This document shows, one piece after another, positions 36,018-46,800 of a stretch of 64,000 nt of DNA. The notes beneath the pieces are model-generated. The model did no database searches and was not told the origin of the DNA. It saw nothing but the letters and a program-made list of their open reading frames with translations. This DNA is from Ricordea florida (Eukaryota; Cnidaria; Anthozoa; Corallimorpharia; Ricordeidae), in assembly GCA_949710005.1 (NCBI GenBank), contig OX453274.1:32822714-32886713 (forward strand), written 5' to 3'. Both the position numbers and the translations under genes were made by a program. Position 1 is the stretch's first letter; each line of letters opens with the position of its first letter.

Positions 36018-37408
36018 AGGGACTTTAAGATTCGAGACGCGACGGCTGTAAGACGCGGCCGGAAGTTAATTTTTAAAGAGGTGACATATTGCGCATGCTC
36101 ACGCCATCTTCCTGATGGTATCACGTCGCGTCGAGAACGTGGGATTGGCAATTTTGACGTTCTGTACAAAACGTGAGCATATTCCTACCAGTGCTTAACT
36201 TAAATAATGATATATTCCTCTAAACATGAAAAATTAGCAATCTAGGATCATTGGAGGTAATTTCTGGTGACATTTTAGATCGTAGCTATGGAAGGATTTT
36301 GAATTTTTACCTCCGCCAAGGAGGTTATGTTTTCACGCCTGTCTGTTTGTCTGTCTGTTAATCGTTTTACGCAAAAACTAATCAACGGATTTGCACCAAA
36401 TTTGGTGGAAAGGTCGCAAATATACCCAGGATCAATCGATTAAAATTTGGGATTTATCCGGATTAAACTCCGGATCTCAGATCCAGACTAGACGCTCTCG
36501 GGAGCGTTCACTCGGGCTACACTTGATAGTACGGCTTCGAACAAACGTGAATGTCAGTTTACGCCTAACTTTTGTATATATTGTATACTATATGGCTGGT
36601 TCCACGACCGCAAAAAATCTACCAGACTGTATATCGCACCGCAATTCTTGTCGTGTTTAAGCTGAGCGATTTTACCAGAAAGTTTTCTAAGGTTTTACGG
36701 AAATTTCAGTGATAATTGAGTTTGTTTACTAATCGAATTAATGTTGACCAATCAGCTTTCTTGGTTCCCACGGTAGAAAACAGTTTTGAAACTTGATGCC
36801 ATTCACCTGATTCCAAGTTATCGAAGGCGAAGAAGCGATATGTGGGAAAAACAACAATATTACTCCTTAATCGGATATACTTTTCTTCAAATAGCTCTTA
36901 TTTGTGGATTCAAACTCTTAAAACAACAATATGTGGCGGGGCGGAGGTATGCGCTCTATCGAGTGCCCGTCTAGTTTTTTTAAATTAAAATTTCTTTCAG
37001 GTGTACTAAGCTTATAAAATGGCAGTGTCTTCGAGCAAGGCTTGTAAGTAAGTCACGATCTACAACTTCAAAAAGTGAATGCAAGAGTCTTCTGCATACT
37101 TTCCTCGTCTCTTGTACCGTTACATTTCTAGATTTATTGCGTTCATCTGCCGCTTAACTAGCACATTTAAGCTTTGTGTGTTTTTATGATCTCTTCTAAT
37201 AGACACAAACAGAGCATTTCCATGGATATTTCTGCGAAAGAATTGCTGAAGAATCACACTGATAAAGAGCGTTTCGCAGCCGCGTCGTCTTGCATCGCGC
37301 CGGGGATCTTAACTTAACTTTTTCCGCGCAAACGGCGACGTTCTAGTTCCAGTCCTTTGACAGCCACCGCGTTCTAGAAGCCGTCGCGTCTCGTATCTTA
37401 AAGTCCCT
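36018..37408. mobile_element. TIR element E1, non-coding
   Basis: AGGGACTTTAAGATTCGAG... at 36018 matches the complement ending AAGTCCCT at 37408, about 30 bp with one mismatch, including CGAGACGCGACGGC. No transposase is encoded. The inside holds the ACCTCCGCC element at 36305-36974 and otherwise unrecognised sequence. Flanking duplications are not clear. Confidence 0.55.
36305..36974. mobile_element. Element with ACCTCCGCC/GGCGGAGGT ends
   Basis: It starts TTACCTCCGCCAAGGAGG and ends GGCGGAGGTATGCGCTC...CGTCTAG. I recognise this short repeat as widespread in animal genomes, but I cannot name its class reliably. The 3' end has a GCGCTC/GAGTGC mini-hairpin followed by CTAG, reminiscent of Helitrons. 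The interior has no supported gene. Confidence 0.4.
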
Positions 37409-38011
37409 ACTGACTTAGCAAAGACAACGCGACGTCAAATGACGACGTGATGACGCGCGGAATAGTCTGGATCCAACTTCCGGTGCCAATGTTGACGTTG
37501 TCAGGTCAAGGTCGCGTTTCGTTTACGACGTCAATTTCCTTGTTTTCACGTCGCGGTCACAACGTGTGGAGATTTGTGCTGTTTTCAAGTTGAAAAGGTA
37601 AAAGAAAATAGCCTTATACGTAGAGTGATATTTTATGATCTGTTTTTTTGTATCTTCAAATAGGAAAGCGAACATTTTAAGCTGTTTTGATACCACGCTA
37701 AACTTAATAGCGTGACAACTCGAACAAAAAGTTGTCAATTAAGTTTATCCAAGTGCGTTTCTGTATGGTTTCCCGGCATTTGCCAAACCTTTATTGGCTT
37801 TTTAACTGCTTCCAGTGCCTTTTTGTTTTTCAAGTCGTTGTGTTTTCCGCCATGAAATGTTAGCTCAGTATCAATTTAGTGTCTATTTCTTACCGGGTTT
37901 TACCAAATCCATGCCTTGGCTGCAAATTATCGCTACTAACTAACAATTTTAACTGAATATCTTTAATTTGAGTTGTTAAAATTCAAATTCGTTTGTCATG
38001 GTAGGTCGGTC

Positions 38012-38911
38012 ATGAAATGGACAGAGGAGAAAGATGTTATCTTACTCACCACAATGGCAGGGGAGGGGGTGTTTCAATGGAAACATGGTTCAAGAGAGAG
38101 AGGAAGTGCGTGGGATTAAGTGGCAAAAAACCTAAATTGTCAGCAAGGGTTCAATGTTAACCAAAGGTCTATAAGAGACAGATTCAATACCTTGGCCAGA
38201 AAAGTAAAGGCAAAACTGGCTGGTGAAGAAAGATCAAGTGGTGGAGGAGAGGTGCTACAAAGTGAGTGTGACAAACTATTGGAAGAATTAATTACTCTCA
38301 GAGACGAGTCAGAGAAGAGTAGTGAAGATCAAAGTGAGGCAAAGAGAGAGGCTGTTTCAAATGAAAAGAAGCAGGCATTGGAGATGAGAGACAGGGCACT
38401 TGAAAGGATAGGAGAAACAAGAAAGAGAAACGAAGAGGTGAGGGGAGAAGAAAAGAAGACAGTTGCAACAAAGAGGAGGAGATCAGGAGGAGACATGCTG
38501 GAATGGTTGAGGGAAAGGGCAGAGTCAGATTTAGAAATGAAGAAGCAGGAGATAAGAGAGAAGAGAGAAGAAAGAGCAGCTCAGGAAGCAACTAGGCTAG
38601 AACAACAGCAACAGCAGCAGCATCAGCACCAGCAAATTCTGCAAGTTTTGCAGCAACAACAGCAGTATCAGCAACAGCAACAGCAGCAACAACAGCAGCA
38701 ATTTGCCTTAATGCAACAGTAAATGATGGGTATGTTTCAACAACAACAACAACAACAAATGCAGGCTCTGCTGTCTTTTTTACAAAAAAGGAATGATCTT
38801 AATGTATATGTTGTAGTTCAATTTCTTCCTTGGTTCAAATTTTATTTTCCTTCGTTTTCTGGTATGGTAATGTATGATACTGAGTTGGAAACAAAGGAAA
38901 ATAAAATTTGA
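38012..38911 (+). pseudogene. Harbinger Myb/SANT-like accessory protein, broken
   Basis: ATG at 38012 opens MKWTEEKDVILLTTMAGEG, the start of a Myb/SANT/MADF-type domain that Harbinger elements use for DNA binding and nuclear import of the transposase. A TAA at 38117-38119 interrupts it. The frame then continues (NLNCQQGFNVNQRSIRDRF...) through charged helices to a Gln-rich tail (about 38605-38719), hits another TAA at 38720 and runs on in frame to 38911. Codons for Gln are CAG/CAA repeats prone to length change. Confidence 0.7.
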
Positions 38912-38942
38912 ACCAAGGATAAAATTGAACTACAACATATAT
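38802..38942. repeat. Hairpin MITE, copy 1
   Basis: Arms of about 50 bp (GTTGTAGTTCAATTT...TCCTTGGTTCAAATTTTATT) face each other around about 35 bp. A diverged copy is at 59490-59622. It cuts the 3' end of the Myb-like frame. Confidence 0.65.
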
Positions 38943-39636
38943 ACAAAGCTGAAGTTAAATACACTCCTCTGTTTTGGAGCTTTATATGCACACAAAAAAA
39001 TATATTTCTCCACTTGATTACAGTGTAATTTAAAAATTCTTCAAATGTTGTTGAATTTCAGTGTTGTACATTTAACAAATCTACCACAATGGTCGGCCAT
39101 GGTCGACACTCTTATAGACCGTAAAAATGACCTCATAAAATGTTCAGTTATTCACTCAGTTATTGATGTGCCTGTAAGAATTTTGTGCAATATTTATATT
39201 TACAATCAAACCATTGATCCAGTGGTTCTTAATAAAACACACTCAATGCTTTTTCTCAGTCTCCTTGCCACTGCACTGTTTTGACTACAATAGAATGGTA
39301 CTATCGCCGAAATAAACTGAAGCAAATTAACCACGGGAAAGACCTTTACCATGGTGTGTGTAACTGCCCCCTATTGAACTTGCTTTAGATGTAAACACAG
39401 CAAAGCATAATTACTATTATCCTGGGGTTTGCAATTACAAGGATTTTTAAAAAACTGGGTCATGGGTTTGTCAACCTTTCTGATATGACAAACTACCAAG
39501 CAAAATAGTCATTTAAGAGTGGAGGGTCAATTCCAAACATCTCAGAGACCTGATTACCATAGAGACAGGTTTGCACATTTTCCAGCAAGGCACATACAAC
39601 ATACATCTTTCCCACTGGACTTAAATTAACTTTCAT
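38943..39636. other. Gap between Harbinger genes
   Basis: AT-rich sequence without a supported gene or RNA. Short open frames here show no recognisable domain. It may hold 3' untranslated regions of the two convergent Harbinger genes. Confidence 0.4.
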
Positions 39637-40542
39637 TTACCTTTTAAAATCAATAAATTTAAAATAATTGGAAATATTTCCAAACAACATTTCGACTGCT
39701 ATTCTGACCTCACTCATTGCTTTATTATAAAGTGGCATTTGAGGTGTGATGTTGTTTCCTTTAAATGGTGCCTGAAGATGTACCCCTAAAGGATAAGCAG
39801 GGTCACCATACAAACAAAGAGGATCACCGTTGAAAAAAGCTACACGTCTCAAGTCAGTCAACAAACCGGACTCGTGCAGTATTGTGCTGTCATGTCTTTT
39901 GCCCTCAAATGGACCAGCAAGATTTGCAATAAGGCCATTTGGTGTAACCACACTTTGGAATTTTATACTATGAACACGCTTGTACCCATTGTACATGACA
40001 CGTTGATTATACTTTGGACGAGCAATACCTCTGACAATGCCATCCACAAAACCAAAACAGTTATTAAGTGGTGCCCCCTGTTGGTGATCATGCTGCAGGA
40101 AGGGATTTCTATCCCAGTTTTGTAGGCGATGACGATGGTTTGTGTATATAGAGTCAAGCACCTCGTTAAAGATGAGACAGAGTTCGGTCGGGTTTCTACC
40201 AAAACGTGGCACCATATCTGTGTACCGACACGGGTAGGCAAGTCGTTTCAGTAAAATACACATTGCCTCCATTCCATTGCATACAGACCTTTTAGAACAC
40301 ACTATTTCGTCTGGAATTTGCAAATTTCTACGAAGTAAATCCAGGTCTTGCTTGCCAAACCTCAACTCGGTCCGACATTCAGACTCGTCCCAAGTATCAA
40401 TGTCAAAACGCTCAAACTTTGAATATGGGAACTTCAGTCTTGACGAACTTTCATCGTAAAGAAGCGCAAATTCCACGTCATCGATTATGTTTTGGTAACG
40501 AGAGATAAGTAAAGCGTCGCGAACAGTTGCGAGACTCGCCAT
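39637..40542 (-). CDS. PIF/Harbinger (HARBI1-like) DDE transposase
   Basis: 301 residues with the DDE_Tnp_4 pattern: Asp167 in CFGFVDGIVRG, Asp247 in YGDPAYPLG and Glu284 in IAVEMLFGNI. RHDST (about 217-221) and the N-terminal fold with GGMEAMCILLKRLAYPCRY-type helices are also typical. The length is slightly short for the family (usually 320-400), and the C-terminus ends soon after the catalytic Glu. It cuts at TIRs and normally duplicates 3 bp (TWA). It is the likely source of related MITEs such as 62718-63012, though their TIRs differ. Confidence 0.88.
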   Translation of the reverse strand: MASLATVRDALLISRYQNIIDDVEFALLYDESSSRLKFPYSKFERFDIDTWDESECRTELRFGKQDLDLLRRNLQIPDEIVCSKRSVCNGMEAMCILLKRLAYPCRYTDMVPRFGRNPTELCLIFNEVLDSIYTNHRHRLQNWDRNPFLQHDHQQGAPLNNCFGFVDGIVRGIARPKYNQRVMYNGYKRVHSIKFQSVVTPNGLIANLAGPFEGKRHDSTILHESGLLTDLRRVAFFNGDPLCLYGDPAYPLGVHLQAPFKGNNITPQMPLYNKAMSEVRIAVEMLFGNISNYFKFIDFKR

Positions 40543-41078
40543 ATTAACGCGCCAACTATTTTTCTGTTTAAGCTTACGCGGATTTTCATTGCATCATGCC
40601 ATTGCGACAGCAAATGCATGACGACACACAGATGAAAACCAGCTAAGTTTAATACAAAATTAGTATGAAATATAAAAAGTACAAATTAGTACAGCACTGT
40701 ACTTTTTCAAATACATGTTACTTGCCAAACCAAAGCCACAGACCAAACGTTCAATCGGTGATCATGAGCTCATTCAACAAAATTTCTTGCTAAGATTATC
40801 AAAATTAAAAGCGATTCAAAATCGAACATTGCATTCAACGAGTAAGGTAGTTAAGCCAACGAACTTAAGTCATATGTCAAGCATGTTTTTGTTCTCAATC
40901 AGATTTTAAAAAAGCAAAAAATAGCCTACTAATACCTCACAGAACTAACGAACAATGGAACTTCGAGAACTGGTGCTTCCACATTCCGCACGTCCCGTTG
41001 TTCTTTGCTAACGACGTGACCGAGGTCTCGACCCAGTTCCGATCGGTTATTTCATTGTGCGCGCGCCGTCCTGTTAGC
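40543..41078. other. Harbinger 5' flank of the transposase
   Basis: No gene supported. It contains the promoter side of the transposase gene and leads into the right TIR of E2. Confidence 0.4.
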
Positions 41079-41154
41079 CGTCGCGTTGTCTTTGCTAAAT
41101 CAGTCTAATAATATCCACCACTAGCCACCTCCACTTCGGTGAATAGTTGTTAAA

Positions 41155-41157
41155 TAG
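41155..41157. repeat. Target-site duplication TAG, right copy
   Basis: The partner of 4111-4113; the gag frame resumes at 41158. Confidence 0.7.
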
Positions 41158-41799
41158 CCGGTCGGCTAGAATTGTTAGAGAGGATAGCCCATGAATAAGA
41201 GGCTCCTGGACACGCTGAAAAGCCAGGTCTACAGTACTGTTCTTTCTGGACAACAGGTCCCAAATTTCTTCATTCACGGTAGTTAAAGAGAGGTATTTGC
41301 AATTTGCAGGCGGGGGGTATTTCTCGCCTCTCTCTTTCACAGATTCTGGTGCGAGTTCACCGGTTAGAATGTTGTCTACAAGACCAGCTATTTTCTCCTC
41401 AATGGCAGGAAATTTCTTGCTATTTGGTAATAATGTCTGGGTCAGGCTGTCGAGAATGTCGGCTTTTGGCTCTGAGTCAGAGCATGTGCGTGGAGCAGAC
41501 AGCACAGTTGTGCTTTGACCGTTGCTCGAGTCGAGCAAGTTTTCCGTGGCCGCGTTTAAGTCGAGTGCACGAGAATCGTCTATCTCATCCGATTCCGCAC
41601 TATCATCACCAGCAACTAGGTCAGTTTGCAGGAGAAGATCTTCTTTAAGGCTGTTGAAAGCTTCTGTTTGAGCCATGGACGCTTGAACAAGTTGCTTCAA
41701 GGAACCTTGTAGTCCTTGTAAAACGCTCGACATATCGGGCGAGTCGGCAATTTTTGCTTTGCCATTTGTATCTTCCGACACAATTTCCGCCATCTCCAC
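41158..41799 (-). pseudogene. DIRS gag, N-terminal part
   Basis: 214 codons from ATG at 41799 (or 41793). The N-terminus is acidic and Ser/Leu-rich with a short helix (LQGLQGSLKQLVQASMAQTE). A later block (NEEIWDLLSRKNSTVDLAFQ) is typical of cnidarian DIRS gag. Beyond 41158 the frame reads into element Y. The remainder of gag lies at 3667-4113. Confidence 0.7.
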
Positions 41800-41950
41800 T
41801 CCAATGTTATTGTCGATGCTAATTCTGTGTAACAGGAGATGTTTAAACGAAGTTCAGGAAGAAAACAATCCAATTTTCATTCAGCAAAAGTTTTTGCTTC
41901 CATTTGACGGCGCGAAGCGATTAGCACTGACGTGCGCATGCGTGGTGCAA

Positions 41951-41990
41951 TCTCATGGGATCCCTGTGGCAGTGGTGACGAAATAGAATT
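41951..41990. repeat. DIRS inverted terminal repeat, proximal end
   Basis: Reverse complement of 538-577. The gag start lies about 150 bp inside it. Confidence 0.8.
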
Positions 41991-42189
41991 ATAAATAATA
42001 ATAATGAATACTTAATTCAAAATGTCAACCAACACTACATCAAAATGATTTCTTTTTTGGGGGAGGAGGGGGAACAACTGAAAGGGTACGAATGGTTATT
42101 AATTAGAAAGAACATATTAAAGTTTTTAGACGTTCCCACTTTTGGTGAGGGTGCCCTCTGGCTTGAACTCACATAAATAAATCGATTTG
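41991..42189. other. Spacer between DIRS and LINE
   Basis: AT-rich, with a G-run (GGGGGAGGAGGGGG). No gene or repeat recognised. Confidence 0.4.
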
Positions 42190-44166
42190 AGGTATTGCCC
42201 AAAGCCTTCTACCTCAGGAGAGGTTTTTTATGTTTACAAACCCAAATATAGTGCCTAGCTATCAGAAGGCAGAAGTTTATCTGGGAATGACTTTTAGAAG
42301 AATTTGGTGTCAGATCTAAGCTAAGGCTGTAGAAATATTTAAATTGTAGTTTTCTGGAATAATTTGGGATAGAGTAAGCCATCGAGATAGAGAGTTCCAG
42401 AAAATAGTTACTTTTGGGCAGGACCAAAAGAGATGTATAAGCTTTTCTGGTTCTGCTTCGCAAAGCGAGCAGTTTGGGTTGTATTTTACTCCGATTTTTG
42501 TCAGGAATTCACTGGTCGATATTCGTCTATGGAGTAGTTTGAACTGAAATTCGACAAGTCTTGAGCTTTTCGTGCCAGTTGATAGATCTCATCCAATTTA
42601 ATATCTTCATCATCTTTAATATCACAGGCATCACTCCATTTCTGCCGAGTCTAAGTTGGAGGTATGCTTTTTCTTGATATGAGCTTAACACTAAAGGATT
42701 GAGCTTGCGTTTGGGGCTTTTAACAGTCTTGCCGAAAAAGTATCGTATTTGGGGTGATTTATATCGAAGTTATTTTTGTGTTTGTTCCAGAGGAGTAATG
42801 TGTTTAAGAGCGGACAGCAGTCCGCAATGACCTAGAGGACAAATTTTGAGTCTATTTTTAGTCTGTAGTTTACGAGGAGTCAAAAAATTGTCAGTATCAT
42901 CATTCAAATGTTTCACGTTCGAAATACCGTTGATGCCATTTGGCGAAAAATACGGGGCGGTTGTCGATTCTGATCGGAGAATTGTGCCATAGGCTTTGAT
43001 TAAAGTGATTCTCCGATATGATTCTATCCTCGAAATTAGCTTCTGCACAAACTGTCAAAACTTCGTTGATGAATTTATCTTTAGTTCAAAAATTTTCTTT
43101 ATGTCTTCCGTCTTAAGATTACCTGAAAAGACAGTTTTTTCTCCAAAAGGTTCCAATTCCAGATTAAAAGAGAGTGTCTATTTACTCGAGGGTCTCAATG
43201 GGGTGGTGACGTTTACGGCTAACGGTTAATATTTTTGGCTGTTTTACGGCTAACGGTTAATATTTTTGCGGCTAACGGCTAAAATTTTTCAATATTTACG
43301 CCTAACGGATAATTTGCTTGCCCGTTTTACGGCTAACGGCTAACCCCATTGAGACCCTCTTACTCAGGTTCTTTCTCATTATCCAAATATTTTTTATTCC
43401 AAGTAGCTTTCGGGGATTTCCTGAAAGAGTCAATGTCTATCATTTCAAGACTCCCGTCGGAATAATTATTGATGATAATATTTCGTTTAATTTTAGCTCC
43501 CTTTCCATTCCAGAGAAAGGAATAGAAAAGTTTGTTTATTTCTTTGATAGCATTTGCATTCAGACATAACAGTAAGGTGATAATATATAAAGAAGCTGAG
43601 AAACAACAAGGCTTTTTAGAACTGCTATTTTACCGCTGGGGTGAGTCTACGATATTTCCAAGAACTTAACGTATTCCTGAACTTTTTTACTTTTTTATTA
43701 TAATTTAAAGTTGCGGTTACCTCTGAATCAACTGCTGTAAGTTAAACACCTAGAGCTTTCACTTTGAATTTTGGCCACTTAAAGTTTCTCTCGCGAAGTT
43801 GGATTTCGCTGCTCCCACAATTTGAACCGATCCAAATTGCTTCTGTTTTCTTTTCGTTTAATTTCAAACCAGAAACTTCATAGAAATCATCTGAGGTTTG
43901 GAGACAGGCTGTTAAAGATTCCTTCGACCCAATAACGTATCATCTGCATCAGTATTGACTTATATTGATTTCCTCATTGTTTACCAGAATACCAGCAATG
44001 TTTCTATTGTTACGAATTTACTTGGCTAACATTTCAACGGATAAAACAAACAAAGATGGCGAAAGGGGACAGCCCTGCCTAACGCCCCTTTGGAGTTTGA
44101 AAAAGTCACTCATCCAACCGTTATTCAAAACGCCACTTTCTGGAGCACAGTAGAAAAGATTCCACC
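42190..44166 (-). pseudogene. Non-LTR retrotransposon (LINE), 3' part of RT ORF, decayed
   Basis: Minus-strand frames show the RT hallmarks GVRQGCPLSPSLF (about 44040-44100), a degraded ADDT catalytic box (about 43930-43950), then LNEKKTEAIWIGS (about 43830-43870) and FYSFLWNGKGAK (about 43500-43545). Many frameshifts and stops separate these blocks. The N-terminal RT part continues beyond the CACTA insertion at 61614-62040. A MITE at 43188 interrupts it. I cannot decide the clade. Confidence 0.75.
43188..43359. mobile_element. 172-bp MITE with GAGGGTCTCAATGGGG ends
   Basis: The 17-bp TIRs GAGGGTCTCAATGGGGT and their complement flank four to five copies of TTACGGCTAACGG. The direct repeat TTACTC precedes and follows the element, so it is a 6-bp target duplication within the LINE. 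Confidence 0.75.
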
Positions 44167-44425
44167 ATTCACAGCATGAAAATCCAGATTTACGGAGACT
44201 TAAAGGTTACGTAAATCTGCGTAAAGTTACGTTACAAGCTTTACGTCAACTTTACGTACTACGTAAGGGTATGTAAAGATAGCTTAACGAGAAAGTGGCG
44301 TAAAGCCAGTGTAAACCTTGTGTCTAGTTTCTTAGTCAACATTAAGTTTATTAACGCATGGCCGGGTACTTAAAGTTGTTTCTTCAGCCCAAATCAAGCA
44401 TAAATTAGAAATTGATGCAGGAATT

Positions 44426-44920
44426 TTAGCATATTATTGTAAGTGCACAATGAGTGATACATCCCCAAAACAGTCTAAAACTATTTTGAGAGTTAAAAGT
44501 TTGCAACAATTTGCATTCTGAAAAATATCCATCACAAGCTACAGCGCTTTCAAGATCGTCCTCGCCAGAAGAATCAGAAGAGAATAGATTTGTGTTTTCG
44601 GCGGTAAAACCGGCAGGGCTAGCTCTACGCAATGCTGTCTCCATTTTCTGTTTGAATTCTTCAGCGTCGTCTTTTCTCGTCCAGCATTCATTGTGTACAT
44701 CATAATAAAGCTGACGATGTTTCCAGAATGCGGTCCTAGACAGACATTCGTTGCAATGCCCGCACAAGAGTCTACTTTGTTCTCGCAAGCGATGCATTAT
44801 GCTACTTAGTTTCTGTTTAAAATAGTCAGACTTACTATCGGCCGGAGTAATCGGCCGGGAAAGATACTGGGTCCCAGTATCATGAGCCAGTCTTGTTTCT
44901 TTCATGCAAAAATAAGCCAA
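44426..44920 (-). pseudogene. CACTA-type transposase, N-terminal exon remnant
   Basis: An open frame with a Cys/His cluster (LLCGHCNECLSRTAFWKHRQLYYD) that I associate with the N-terminal zinc motif of cnidarian EnSpm/CACTA transposases, followed by an acidic stretch (SSDSSGEDDLESA). The catalytic part is not found in the window, so the element looks non-autonomous. The likely start is the Met at 44905. Confidence 0.5.
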
Positions 44921-45231
44921 TAGGAAAATGCGAATTTATTGACGGGAATGTTGCGGCTCTCTCTGTCGGTAAAGCTTTGTTGGTGTTGTTTATTTCATGT
45001 CATCGCGTCCTTTCGTGTGTCATTTCTAGCTATAAACTGGGGAGCTCTGAAGTTGGCGCAGCAGATTTCGTTTGATCATAGCTTTGAAATATGGAAGACC
45101 ATTATGCTGTTCTTCTTCAAAGAGTTATAGACGAAAATACACGCTTGCGAGAGGCAATAGAAGCGCGATACATCGAACAGAAAAGTGTGCCATGTCATTT
45201 TCTGAATGGACAACGCGACAGTTTATGCACG

Positions 45232-45785
45232 TATCATCGGCCATCCCCTTGGGGGGGGACCCCGGGCAAATACAGCTTTGTATGGGGACTTATACGGGGG
45301 TTTGAACGATCATTTTACCCTGCATGTGGGGGAAATGAGGGAGGTTTGGTTTCTGAAAGCCCTGCAACCCGGGGAAAACAGGGGACTTCGTAAAAGAAAT
45401 AGGTCAATTTCAAGTGGTCTTACATCAACGACATAAAGACCACTGTACAGAAGAACGCGGGTTTACCTTCTCCTCGTGGAAAATGGCGGACTGCGTGAGC
45501 TCAGGTATTGTTATGTAAATCCATTTCCATCGTGTTATTCCTTATATTTGCTGCTTCAGATATTACAATGGAAGACAATTGACTAACATTGGACTTTTGT
45601 TTTTCCTTTTGTTTTTTACTGTGGTTTGATGCTGTTCAATATGATCCCCATCTGGTAGGGGGGATTTCTCAACTTTGCTTGCTCTGTGTCCCCTTCAAGG
45701 AGGGGGAAATCAAGAACTTCGACAGGATCCTGTACAAAGTCCCCTCCCTTGCCCGGGGTCCCCCCTCAGGGGATGGCCGATGATA
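45232..45785. mobile_element. 554-bp TIR element
   Basis: TATCATCGGCCATCCCC and its complement, extending to about 35 bp with CCCCGGGCAA, are at both ends. The inside is non-coding and G-rich near the ends. It interrupts a short helical open frame starting at 45091 (MEDHYAVLLQRVIDENTRL). A clear target duplication was not found. Confidence 0.55.
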
Positions 45786-46509
45786 GGTGCATTATGTCGA
45801 TCGTCAATGCGAGAACTTCTGTTTTCTTTTGTGCTTTTAGTCTGTGCTTTAATGATAATGTTGTGGAGAGATGAATTCGACACACAAGCAAATTTCTGTG
45901 TGTTTGATCCGTACTGTTTGTCGTTTTTACTGACTGCGACGTAAGGGAGCTCAAATTAAGCAACCAAGACTACAACGCCGAGTACTGTACCAGTGACAAA
46001 AGTGGATTTGTCTTCCTCTTGTACTGTTGACGGTAGGCAAGTTTCATATCGTTTTCATTTTTCTTTGAAACTGTAGAATTTTCCACTTAGTCCGTTTGCA
46101 GTCCATTTCGAATTTTTGCCGTCAACATTCACGTCTTCAGCGGAGAAGACTTGTAAATTGGTCACTTCACATTGTTGTTTTGCATAGCTTGGCACTGAAA
46201 CCAACCGAACTGTATTTTGCCCGGCAATTTTATTATTTCATTCAAAAACGCCATTGTTTGATGGTTTCCTGGTTGATGTCGTAGTCCTGTTTTTCTTAAT
46301 TTAACTCCCCATTTTTACAAGTGCTGACTTAGTTGTTTAACTCGGTCTCTATATCTACATTTTCCTAGAGCTCCTCATCTTCGCATTCTTTTAAGTGTAA
46401 GGGATGCCTTGTTCGAGCTCGTTCAGAATATTTTACGAAAAGGTAGTAAACTCTTTGAAAAATTCCGCCAATTTTTTCACTGCGCAAAGCCGGGGGATGA
46501 CGCGAGCAC

Positions 46510-46562
46510 CGTCCTTTATACTCTGATAAAGGACGCTGTTTGGACCAATCATATCGCGCGTA
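46510..46562. repeat. Hairpin plus CCAAT-GCGCGC module
   Basis: A 10-bp perfect stem (CGTCCTTTAT with ATAAAGGACG, loop ACTCTG), then GGACCAATCATATCGCGCG. Same layout as at 123, different stem. Confidence 0.5.
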
Positions 46563-46651
46563 GTATCGGGACTGTATTATAAATATATATATATATATAA
46601 ATTGTAAAAGTAGATTAATCGTAAAACAGTGCTCAATACGTGAACGTAGAG

Positions 46652-46758
46652 CGAAGTAGTTGTTGCGGGAGATGATGAGTGGGCAACCACGAAACAGGCT
46701 TGTAGGGATAAACCCGTAGTTTGTTTGTGTGTTTTTTTCTCCCGCAACAACTATATAT

Positions 46759-46790
<32 letters not shown>

Positions 46791-46800
46791 CATCTATATA
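46652..46800. mobile_element. TTGTTGCGGGAGA MITE with (TA)n, copy 1
   Basis: About 100 bp between AGTTGTTGCGGGAGA and TCTCCCGCAACAACT, directly followed by (TA)n. A second copy in inverted orientation at 58231-58326 also borders a long (TA)n. Confidence 0.65.

Larger units (their letters stand above)
37409..41104. mobile_element. PIF/Harbinger-type element E2
   Basis: The ends ACTGACTTAGCAAAGAC...CGCGACG (37409) and its complement (41079-41104) are about 26 bp with one mismatch. Between them are a Myb/SANT-like gene (plus strand, broken) and a DDE transposase gene (minus strand, intact), the two-gene layout of Harbinger elements. The expected 3-bp duplication is not evident because E1 abuts the left end. 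Confidence 0.7.
35934..41154. mobile_element. Element Y: palindromic MITE opened by Harbinger insertions
   Basis: The left arm (about 35934-35985, ...ACAACTATTCACC... GTGGCTAGTGGTGGATATT) and the right arm (about 41106-41154) are imperfect inverted repeats of about 45 bp. The left arm continues through CCGCTTCGCGGCTCGGTAAATA, the hairpin centre expected for this MITE. Everything between about 36014 and 41104 is inserted Harbinger-type sequence. The right end abuts the TAG duplication. Confidence 0.55.
538..41990 (-). mobile_element. DIRS-type retrotransposon, split in gag by a 37-kb nested insertion
   Basis: The element reads on the minus strand: gag (41799 to 41158, continuing at 4113), then RT-RNase H (3670 to 1634), then tyrosine recombinase (1871 to 771). 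It is bounded by 40-bp inverted terminal repeats at 538-577 and 41951-41990. The gene order gag, RT/RH, overlapping YR and the inverted ends are diagnostic of DIRS elements. The gag frame is interrupted between 4113 and 41158, and TAG is present at both junctions. Two in-frame stops in the RT-RNase H frame indicate the copy is dead. Confidence 0.85.

Noticed and set aside
36391-36974. Short frames within the ACCTCCGCC element
   Set aside because: No conserved domain; the sequence is a known type of non-coding repeat by its ends.
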